From the NCBI GenBank assembly GCA_021229015.1, contig CM037792.1, forward strand, positions 37,445,398 to 37,509,397: a stretch of DNA of 64,000 nucleotides, written 5' to 3'. The notes beneath the pieces were generated by a model, which saw only the letters and a list, made by a program, of their open reading frames with translations, was not told the origin of the DNA and made no database searches. The translations under genes were made by a program, and so were the position numbers. This stretch comes from Solen grandis. Lineage: Eukaryota; Mollusca; Bivalvia; Adapedonta; Solenidae. Shown one piece after another: positions 24,145 through 32,871 of the stretch; position 1 is the first letter of the stretch, and the number at the start of each line of letters is the position of its first letter.

Positions 24145-24570
24145 TTGCTGCTGACTTTGTGATGAAGATGAGTAGAGATGTGACGGTGGTGAAGATTCAG
24201 CTTGACTATGGCCAGGTGGCGTCCCCCGCAGATTCTGATACTGGTCGGACATGGGCGACCCTTGATTTGATGGAAATGAAGCTGCTAATGAAGTTCTAAG
24301 AACTTGAATTCTTGAAGCCTTGTCCTCAGTACTAACTGTTGATGGTATAATTATTTGGTTCGATTTTGTGGTGATGGTTGTCTTCAGTTTCACCTGCGAG
24401 GGCATGTCATCCTCGTCATCTGTCAGCTCAATGGTGAATGGTCGGTTGGGGTCCACCATGGAGGATGGCACGTTCTGTGTTATAGTGATTTTTTTCTTCT
24501 TTCTAGGAGGCTGTGGAAGGACGATTGGACAACTGACTGACCCTTCTACGCCACGCACATTAGTATGCAG
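23753..24570 (-). CDS. ZNF384/rotund-like zinc-finger protein, last exon
   Basis: The acceptor CTTGTTTTACAG precedes 24570. The exon opens with CTG CAT, whose His completes the fourth zinc finger begun in the previous exon. It encodes a basic patch (PPRKKKK), an acidic stretch (IELTDDEDDMP), Ser/Pro-rich sequence and a 14-Gln tract near 24105-24155, then a Pro/Ser/His-rich tail ending NPSQY. The frame used upstream of the Gln tract stops soon after it (CSHRKGR), while a second frame is open from the tract to 23753 and reads like a natural continuation (LQPQNFRLNLQSSER). One missing base in the CAG/CAA run would explain this. It may be a real allele or an assembly error. Likely a nuclear transcription regulator. 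Confidence 0.65.
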
Positions 24571-26102
24571 CTGTAAAACAAGATTAAAACAGTTCATGGC
24601 CCTAATTCTTCAATCTGTTTAGACTCAGACTAAGGATCAGAAACATGTTTTTTTACTAAAGAAATACTCAAAAGAACAAATGACTAGACACCCTCCTGAT
24701 AATTGTTATTAATAATGTTTATGTAACTGATATAACTCCTGTAAGTTCTCATTTATGTTGAATGCAAAGCAAGGGAGATAAACCTCACCATATTTAACTA
24801 CTGGTACTTTGGTACCATCTCAGACGGTGATCGATTTCTTACTTTACCTAAAACATGAAATAAAGTACAGAAATGTTCAAGATTTTCAAACTTTCTTGAT
24901 CCAATTTATCAACATGAATCACATCTTCATGTTTAATACTGAAGAGGTATGTTGTAATATAAGAAATGGAGTACCCTGTAAATGTGTAATGCAATAAAAA
25001 GTAAGACTCATTCACATTCTGTAGCAGAACATATCAGTAGATAGTATATGTAGAGTTATTGGCCATAGCCCTGTTTTACTTTACAGTAGAACCTCGCCAA
25101 ACCGAACATCATTAAACCGAATTCCTCGCCATTTCGAAGTTTATTTTCGTTCAGATTTCTTCCCTTCTTATTTTAACTAAAAACAAAATATTTAATTCAA
25201 ATTTCGCTATTTCGATTTTTTAGCTATTTCAAAGTAAAAATCCCGGTCCCTAGGTCGCAATTCATGTACATTTTTCAATTTTTATTTCGAAGTCAAATAT
25301 CATAAATTTTCAAGAACTAATTATCGTTCTTATTATCAATCGTATCCGGGTCAGTAACCAAGTTTATTTTGAGGAGGCACCTGGAGTGATGGCTCAGGCA
25401 AATTTTTCACACCTTTTTGTTGATTATTGCTAATCGATGTCTGACAGGTTGCATAATATGCACGTGCCAGCAGATAAACCCAGGTGTCAGATCTTGAGTA
25501 CATCCCATATCATCGTGTTTGTCAACGGCATGCGATGCTATCCGAAGCAGCAGATCGACGGTAAAAATATGTGTCATTGTTTGACATAGTAGAATGATTG
25601 TGTTCATCAGAAGCATCTAAGTAGATCATGATATATTTTCATTACTTTTCATAACTTGCAAATAGTATATACGTACACCTATTTGGTGGTTTTTACGGCA
25701 TAACGATTTCCACAATATGCATCGGTAATGAAAACGCAGACATGCACGCTCACAAACTGAAATTTTCATCAGAATTTTAATCCGAATAATCTTTATTTTG
25801 AAGTTTTCAGCTTGGTCCCAAGGACTTCGATTTAACGAGGTTCTACTGTATATATGAGAATAAATTCTGTTACTGACCTTCTGAGGTTTTCATCACAAAC
25901 AAAAGCTTGTGCAATGAAATGAGTCAACTTTCTTTTTGTTTTATTCTGTAATTAAGTAATTAGTCGACACCATGTACCATGTAGGGTAACATGCTGACGA
26001 CTTGGATTAAATATGTGTGAACAAAGTTTAGTGAAACTATTTAGAAGGGGGGTGGGGGTGGAATTTGACAGGGGGAAGGAAGATAACCCGCTTCCAGCAT
26101 AC
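24571..26102 (-). other. Intron of the zinc-finger gene
   Basis: GT donor at 26102-26101 (AAG|GTATGC) and AG acceptor at 24572-24571. It contains the pogo/Tigger-like element at 25084-25848. The rest is AT-rich with nothing recognised. Confidence 0.7.
25084..25848. mobile_element. pogo/Tigger-like TA-flanked element, copy 1
   Basis: It runs from CAGTAGAACCTCGCC to ACGAGGTTCTACTG with flanking TA at 25082-25083 and 25849-25850. Length is 765 bp and no transposase is recognised. The segment GATTTCTTCCCTTCTTATTT inside it matches, in reverse, the outer copy at 29923-30012. CAGTAGAACCTCG-type ends with TA duplication are typical of pogo/Tigger-related elements. Confidence 0.75.
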
Positions 26103-26287
26103 CTTCTGTATATGTGTATTTAGACTGTTGTGGTTGGCATAGCTGCGGTCACACGTCTCACACTTGTACTGCCGTGCGATGGCACGTCGCACGTGTTCAT
26201 CGTGGTTCTTCTGATGATGGTTCAGATTCGACAGCTGAGCAAACGATCTGCCACACCCCTCTATAGAGCACTTGTAAGGTCTCTCAC
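26103..26287 (-). CDS. ZNF384/rotund-like zinc-finger protein, middle exon
   Basis: The 185-bp exon follows acceptor GATATTGCAG and ends at CAGAAG|GTATGC. It supplies finger 3 (C-x4-C-x12-H-x3-H: YKCSIEGCGRSFAQLSNL) and most of finger 4 (YKCETCDRSYANHNSLNTH), whose last His comes from the next exon, giving H-x4-H. The C-x4-C spacing and the RPYKC..GC..F.QLSNL signature match the last fingers of the ZNF384/ZNF362/rotund family. The 5' end supplies GT GAG AGA, completing the HTGERP linker with the previous exon. Reading on past 26103 into intron reaches a stop, which supports the donor. Confidence 0.8.
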
Positions 26288-26572
26288 CTGCAATATCAAG
26301 GTCCGTATATTGATTCATATTTGCCTTTTGTCATTAGATTTCTTGGAAGACAACTGGGTTATACCAATAAATTCCTATAAATAAATTCCTCAAAGTCCAT
26401 AAAAAAACCTGCCAGACTGTTGATAGTGTTACCTGATAATCAGAAACTAGCTGATGTTTAAAAAGAATTAAGGCCTTATAAACACAGGCAAAAAAACAAG
26501 GAAATTTCTTAAGATTTCTGTGTATGTCTTATAATCTAAATGTTGCCTTAGTGAATTAAGACTACAGTTTGA

Positions 26573-26728
26573 TTTTCCTCTTTACATTTTTTATACATTT
26601 TCCTCTTTACATTTTTTTTTATACATTTTCCTTTTTACATTTTTTTTTAAATACATTTTCCTCTTTACATTTTTTATACATTTTCCTCTTTACATTTTTT
26701 TTTATACATTTTCCTCTTTACATTTTTA
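26573..26728. repeat. TTTTCCTCTTTACATTTT minisatellite
   Basis: About five units of 27-37 bp made of TTTTCCTCTTTACATTTT with variable T runs and ATACA. It ends about 20 bp before the core-repeat element at 26751. Confidence 0.85.
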
Positions 26729-26750
26729 ATAATATCTATACCAAAATTAT

Positions 26751-27938
26751 AACAAGAGGGCCAAGATGGCCCTAGATCGCTCACCTGAGAGAAGTATCAT
26801 TCATTGCCTGTACAAAACATATTGCTTTAGAATTAAGATGATGAGGTGAAACAATGTTCAGGAATTTTCTGACCCCATCCACAAAAGATATCATCATGAC
26901 AAACATTCTGCCAAAGTTTGAGGATGATTGGACCAAAAATGTTGCCCTCAGAGTATAAACAAGATTTTTCTAAGATTTGACTTATTGACCTTTTTTTCGG
27001 TCCGGCCCGGCCCATTTTCGAACTGGTTCGAGATATCATCAAGACAAACATTCTGACCAAGTTTGAGGAAGATTGGATTAAAATTGTAGCCTCTAGTGTG
27101 TAAACAAGATTTTTTTAAGATTTGACCTACTGACCTACTTTTTGATCCAACCTGACCCATTTTCAAAAGGGTTCAATATATCATCAAGACAAACATTCTG
27201 ACCATGTTTGAAGAAGATTGGATCAAATTTGTGGCCTCTAGTGTGTAAACAAGATTTTTCTAAGATTTGATCTACTGACCTACTTTTTGATCCAACCTGA
27301 CCCATTTTCAAAAGGGTTCAAGATATCATCAAGACAAACACTCTGACCAAGTTTGAGGAAGATTGGATCAAAATTGTGGCCTATGTGTAAACAAGATTTT
27401 TCTAAGATTACCTACTGACCTACTTTTTTAACCGACCCATTTCGAAAGGGTTCAAGATATCATCAAGACAAACATTCTGACCAAGTTTGAGGAAGATTGG
27501 ATCAAAATTGTGGCCTCTAGTGTGTAAACAAGATTTTTCTAAGAATTGACCTACTGACCTACTTTTTTATCCAACCCGACCCATTTTCGAAAGGGTTCAA
27601 GATATTATCAAGACCAAACACTCTGACCAAGTTTGAGGAAAATTGGATCAAAATTGTAGCCTCTAGTGTGTAAACAAGATTTTTCTAAGATTTGACCTAC
27701 TGGCCTACTTTTTAATCGAAAGGGTTCAAGATATCATCAAGACAAACATTCTGACCAGTTTGAGGAAGATTGGATCAAAATTCCTTTTTTTTTTAACAAA
27801 CATTCTGACCATGTTTGAGGAAGATTGGATCAAAATTGTGGCCTCTGGTATGTAAACATCAAAATTGTTGACGGACGACGGATGACGGACAATCAAGTAT
27901 CCCAAAAGCTCACCCTGAGCTATGCTCAGGTGAGCTAA
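26751..27938 (+). mobile_element. 145-bp core-repeat element, copy B (full)
   Basis: Same architecture as copy A: left end AACAAGAGGGCCAAGATGGC, then GATCGCTCACCTGAGAG; tandem units with GACAAACATTCTG at 26898, 27043, 27188 and 27333 and onward, some shortened; a short ACGG-type stretch near 27868; and right end AGCTCACCCTGAGC...GCTCAGGTGAGCTAA. Unit sequence and left end mark a subfamily shared with the copy at 41841 (AGAAGTATCATTCATTGCCT). Confidence 0.9.
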
Positions 27939-28474
27939 TAAACATTGCATTCTCTTTTAAGAGAAAGATGCTGAATTAAGGCTTTACAATTACAAGACAA
28001 TATGCAATGGATTTCTTTTGATCTCTGTAATGTCTGTAAATCTAAACCCTGTCATATGAATGATTTTTACATTATCTATCACCAAGATTAAACATACATT
28101 GATGAGGTTGGATGTAAATAACTAAATAACAACAACAAAAAAAAACTTTGAATACTCAATACTTGTTAATACACATAAACTAATAATGTATGAGAGCTAT
28201 CAGTGAAGGTGATGAATACCCCTTGACTCTACAATAAAAAATATTATTTTTAAAACAAATAATATGCCTTCAGACTCAGCAGCACTCATGTTGCATTAAG
28301 TTATGATAGCAGCATTCAGGAGTTGGGGATCTATACAGGTACCATGCCTAGTATTGTGTGCTGTCCCATCATATAACGAACTTACGACTATGTGACTAAA
28401 GTTATTGCATAAACGAAATCTCTAGTGACAGACAGATGGACAGAAAGCGCCATACCATAATATGTTCGGTCATT

Positions 28475-28721
28475 CGACTTGACTATTTGAGTTTACCGTT
28501 GCCTCAACAGTATTTCAGTCATATAGCGACGTCCAGCTAATTACAGGTGGAGGAAGACCCCAAATGCATGGAGGCATCTGGGTAGAACCACCGACCTACT
28601 TCAAGCCAGCTGGAAGGCTTCCTCACATGAAAATTCAAATGACCCTGCCGGGATTCAAACCCACGCGGTGAGGGGTTGAGTGTTAAAGTCAGCGTCTTTA
28701 CCCTCTTGGCCACGGAGGCCC
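28475..28721 (-). mobile_element. SINE family 1, full-length copy with target duplication
   Basis: On the minus strand it begins GGCCTCCGTGGCCAAGAGGG, a tRNA-like head with B box GGGTTTGAATCCCGG, followed by GTGAGGAAGCCTTCCAGCTG, the GACGTCGCTATATGACTGAA block and an AAGTCGAA-type tail. A 9-bp direct repeat, TCGGTCATT, flanks it at 28466-28474 and 28722-28730. Confidence 0.9.
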
Positions 28722-29067
28722 TCGGTCATTTGAATGGCATATTAAAACAAGAAAGAAAAACATTGGAATGTCAATTTTGGCTGATACTTTAAAGTATGGA
28801 AGGCAGGTCTGATAGAATGTATGAGTACAAAATTATCATCTCCTTAAACAATATAACCAAAACACATCTTAAAACAAGTATCTTAATACAAAAGACCTGA
28901 ATGGTACGCTTTAGTACATCTGTACTTTTAGTCTTGCAATATATGAATGTAATACATATTACGTACTCTTGGTGTTTCTGTATATACCAAAAAAAAAGCT
29001 GATTTTTAAAGAATATATCTGGTTGGTCAGACAGCTGCAGATTCAGATTAAACATTTTATTTTTAGT

Positions 29068-29922
29068 TACAGTGGTCACGCGATTCCTCAAAGTGGTGAT
29101 TCATTGAATACCCGCAATGACTCGAGCGGCAAGCTCGGTCCCTTGATTTAGCTCTTCTTATTCTATATAAATTTATGGGCGATTCTTCAAACATGCGATT
29201 TTGGATTCCTCGAGCTCCGTCCCCGGTCCCTAGATAGCATATTCTATATACTTTCTATGCAAATCCTCGAAGTTGCTAACAAAACCTGTCTGTATCTCCT
29301 TGACAACCAAACTCCAGCCCTATGACCACCTATCCCTGTACTTCACACCTTGGTCGAGATGGTTTTGTATTTGTTTTCACACATCGTCAAACCTCCGAGA
29401 GTACATAGGTGAATCGTTATATCAGCACGGACATGTAAAACGTATTTTCTCACCTACTGATCATGTAACAAACTGTGACGGGTCTGCATAACTAATCATT
29501 TGTCATTTAAGGAGCCAATCTTGTTTGTGTGTTGTTTTTTTCTCTGTAAATCATTAATTTGGAGAACCATGGCAAAGTGTTTAGTGTTTATTACAAAAAT
29601 GTAAAAAATACACAACGCCCCCATATACACAAATTAAAACAAAGGGTTTCATTCAAATTATCGGTAATAAAGAACTTATTTCTGACTTAACTTTTGCAAT
29701 GAAAGTTATAATCGAGTTATTTTTGTAATGGTTAAATATATTCTATGTTTAAAAGGTTCTACTGAAGCCTAAACGTAACAAAATTAATGAAAAGATGAAG
29801 TTAAGGTATCAACAAATATAAATATATTGAATTTTGACATATAAATGATTCCTCGAATATGGCGATTCTTCGAGTTTTTTTGCAGATCTCGTCCGACCTC
29901 GAGGAATCGCGTGACCACTGTA
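29068..29922. mobile_element. Nested TA transposon, CAGTGGTCACGCG ends
   Basis: The 851-bp element spans 29070-29920 with perfect 20-bp inverted ends, CAGTGGTCACGCGATTCCTC. TA is duplicated at 29068-29069 and 29921-29922. Joining the two flanks restores TTTTTAGTTAAATAAGAAGG, which matches the uninterrupted sequence inside the element at 25084, so the insertion was into a copy of that family. No transposase frame was recognised. Confidence 0.9.
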
Positions 29923-30012
29923 AATAAGAAGGGAAGAAATCAGGACCGAAAATAAACTTTGAAATGGCAAGGAATTCAGTTTAATGATGTTCTGTTTGGC
30001 AAGGTTCTACTG
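29923..30012. mobile_element. pogo/Tigger-like element, copy 2 (interrupted fragment)
   Basis: This reads as the reverse complement of the left end of the element at 25084, from AATAAGAAGGGAAGAAATC to GGTTCTACTG followed by TA. The rest of this copy lies left of the nested insertion, roughly 29040-29067, and is degraded beyond that. Confidence 0.8.
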
Positions 30013-30050
30013 TAATTTGCATTATATTTGATATAAAAGAGTCAGCTAAC

Positions 30051-30292
30051 TTAACCCTTTCCCTCATAGAGGACACCATGAAAAGACCTATGCGAACAGC
30101 ATAAAACCAGATCAGTCTGCGAGTAACTCGCAGGCTGATCAGGTTTTATGCTGTTCGCTGCTCCTCAGTGGTCTGGAAATGAGGATTTTGAAATTAAATT
30201 TGGTAAGGTTTAACTGTGGTTTTCTGCATATCAGGCTTTATGTGATACCTATTGAGTGCGTCAAAATGAGTCTATATGAGGGAAAGGGTTAA
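30051..30292. mobile_element. TTAACCC MITE, family 1, copy 2
   Basis: Both ends are intact: TTAACCCTTTCCCTCATAGA and TATATGAGGGAAAGGGTTAA. The central palindrome pairs AGATCAGTCTGCGAGTAACT with CGCAGGCTGATC. Length is about 242 bp. Confidence 0.95.
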
Positions 30293-30303
30293 AAAAAAAG
30301 AAA

Positions 30304-31289
30304 AACAAGAGGGCCAAGATGGCCCTGTGTCGCTCACCTGATTAAGATGGCTGTGTTAGGCAAAATGACAAAAAATCTGGCATCTAAAGTGTTTTTCTAA
30401 CATTTGACTAAGTGGCCTACATTTTGATCCTACCTGAATTTGCACTCAACTAGGAATTCATGCAGTCATCATTCATATCAAGTTAAATGAAGACTGGGAA
30501 AAAAATGTAGGCTTCTAGTGTGTTCACAAGATTATTCTAAAATTTGCCCTGGTGACCTACATTTTTGACCCTACATTGCCCAGTTTTGAATTCATCCGAG
30601 ATTTGATTAACAAACATTTCCCCCAATTTAAGACTGGGCCAAAACTGTTGCCTCTAGAGTGTCAACAAGGTTTTTCTAAGATTATGACCTAGTGACTTAG
30701 TTTTTGACCCAACATGACCCAATTTCAAACTCATCCGACATAGCATAAAGACAAACATTCTAGCAAAGTTTCATGAAGATTGGGCCAAAAATGTGGCCTC
30801 AAGCATGTTCACAAGGTTTTTCTAAGATTTGACCTGGTGACCTAGTTTTTGACCCAACCTGACTTATTATCAAACTCATCCAATATATCATCTATACAAC
30901 ATCCTGACCAAATCTTTTGAAGATTGGGCCAAAACTGTGGCCTCTAGAGTGTTCACAAGGTTTTTCTAAGATTTGACCTGGTGACCTAGTTTTTGACCCC
31001 ACATGACCCAATTTCGAACTCATCTGAGATATCATGTAGACAAACATCCTGACCAAGTTTCATGAAGATTGGGCCAAAACTGTGGCCTCTAGAGTGTTCA
31101 CAAGGTTTTTCTAAAATTTGACCTGGTGACCTAGTTTTTGACCCCACATGACCCATTTTCAAACCCATCTGAGATATCATGTAGACAAATAACCTGACCA
31201 ACTTTCATGAAGATTGGGCCAAAACTGTGGCCTCTAGAGTGTTCACAAGGTTTTTCTAAAATTTGACCTGGTGACCTCAGGTGAGCTAA
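30304..31289 (+). mobile_element. 145-bp core-repeat element, copy C (3' deletion)
   Basis: It has the left end AACAAGAGGGCCAAGATGGC and roughly six units like copy A, but runs straight from GACCTGGTGACC into TCAGGTGAGCTAA at 31278, so the ACGG microsatellite and half of the terminal hairpin are missing. It begins only 12 bp after the TTAACCC MITE. Confidence 0.85.
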
Positions 31290-31671
31290 AAACTAGGGCC
31301 AAATCTATCACTAAATGTGATTAATATCCCTGTATAATGAGGCTGCATCCCACCTTATCTTCATGAAGGCTGTGAAGGGACGCAACTGATTACTATATAG
31401 TCCCCACTTATGTGAATGTAGCACTTGCTATCTAGTTACTATCATACTAAGCTTAGTCTTAAGTACCAGTTACACTTAATAAAAATGTTTGATTTTGTAA
31501 AGGATTTAGTAGCATATGAAAAATTGTTTTATTCCGCAAAGAAAACATTTCTTTGTAGAACAAAAATTCCTTTAAAAAAACAAATCTTTTTAAATTTAAA
31601 ATGTTGTTTGACAAAAATAAAATTCTGCTTTCTTTTTCTAAAAAAAACCTACAATTAAATTACAAATTATT

Positions 31672-31704
<33 letters not shown>

Positions 31705-31720
31705 ATTAATCGATTAATCC
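31672..31720. repeat. AATC tetranucleotide microsatellite
   Basis: About ten AATC units ending in CGATTAAT variants, 39 bp from the donor site of the zinc-finger exon. Confidence 0.9.
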
Positions 31721-31758
31721 CTTTTTCGATTATTATAAAAAAAAAGAAATGAACTTGC

Positions 31759-32871
31759 CAGTGTGCACTCGGATATGTTGATTAAGGTGACAGATCTGTT
31801 TAAATGCTTTGTCACAGTATGGACACACATGCTTCCTAATACCGTTGTGTACCAACTCATGCTGGGTCAGTTGCGGCTTGTTACGAAATGTTTTGAAGCA
31901 TGTCAGACAAATGTGGGTCTTATCAGACTGTCCAGGCTTCTCTGAACCTGCTGGATTATTGGTCTGCTGGTTACTGGAGCCTTCAACTTGTTGAGGACCA
32001 TCCCCAGTCCCCTGCTGGCTCAGTTTCTTTCCAGTGGTCCCAGCGTCCGAGGTGCTGACCTGTGGTACCTGGCTAATGTCACTATAGTAGGTCTCATTAT
32101 CAGGCATATCAGGGTAGGGCTGCGATTCCTGCTGGCTCTTTCCATTCCTTGCCTCACTAAGTGACTGAATAGTGGCTAACTGAATCTCACTGTCCTTTTT
32201 TATTTCCGATTCATAGAAGACACTCTGAGACGAAGAGGGTTCTTGATATCTTGATTGTGGCTGCTGCTGCTGATGGTTGCTATGCTGCGGTACCTGCTGA
32301 TGTTGCTATGCTGCGGTACCTGCTGCTGGTGGTTGCTATGCTGTGTTGCCTGCTGCTGGTGGTTGCTATGCTGTTGTACCTGCTGCTGATGGTTACTGTG
32401 CTGTGATGCCTGCTGCTGATGTTGACGCTGATCATCCTCATTTTTAATCATGTACATATTTTGTGAGACTTGTGGCTCCTGGAACCTTGGAGTCATATCG
32501 CCCTCCTTAACCATTTCTCTAGATATGTATCCACCATGAGCAGGCCTGGGGGCATCAGGATATCGCTGATGTACATCATTGTCTTTATCTCTATCATACT
32601 GTACGCTGGGCGGCCCCTGCTGATCGAGCTGCTCTCTGCGCTCCAGATGCTCTCTGTATCTGATCTGAAGCTCCTGTTCATGCTGTATATCAGACTTGTA
32701 ACGATGTACTTCCTGGTGCTGATGTGGCTCCTTCTTTGGGTCAGGATCGAAGTAGGCACTGCTTGGCCTGGGAGGCTCAGAATAGCGACTTGTGGGCGGG
32801 GGCTCAGAGTACCGACTTGTTGGTGGGTACTCCTGCCTCTGGACAGTGTCCATGATGGAACTCAAAATTCC
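31759..32871 (-). CDS. ZNF384/rotund-like zinc-finger protein, first visible exon
   Basis: The acceptor ATGATCTCTTTCAG precedes 32871. A Met 7 codons in could be the start, but earlier exons are possible. The exon encodes Pro/Tyr/Ser repeats (TSRYSEPP), a charged segment, a 10-residue HSNHQQQ repeat array, Ser/Gln-rich sequence and fingers 1 and 2 (HICLTCFKTFRNKPQLTQH; HVCPYCDKAFKQICHLNQH), ending HTG at a GC donor. The frame breaks near 32301: one repeat unit reads TGATGTTGC where its neighbours read TGATGGTTGC. Beyond it, a second frame stays open through the fingers. With one base restored here and one in the last exon, the three exons total 706 codons, an exact multiple of three. Confidence 0.7.

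Larger units (their letters stand above)
26288..31758 (-). other. Large GC-AG intron of the zinc-finger gene
   Basis: The intron of about 5.5 kb begins with GC rather than GT (CACACTG|GCAAGT on the minus strand at 31758) and ends GATATTGCAG at 26288. It holds a minisatellite, two 145-bp core-repeat elements, a SINE, a nested TA transposon, a TTAACCC MITE and an AATC microsatellite, all listed separately. I see no additional exon. Confidence 0.7.

Noticed and set aside
24072..24622. Plus-strand open frames rich in Cys and Val opposite the poly-Gln exon
   Set aside because: They are the complement of CAG/CAA repeats and of the zinc-finger last exon.
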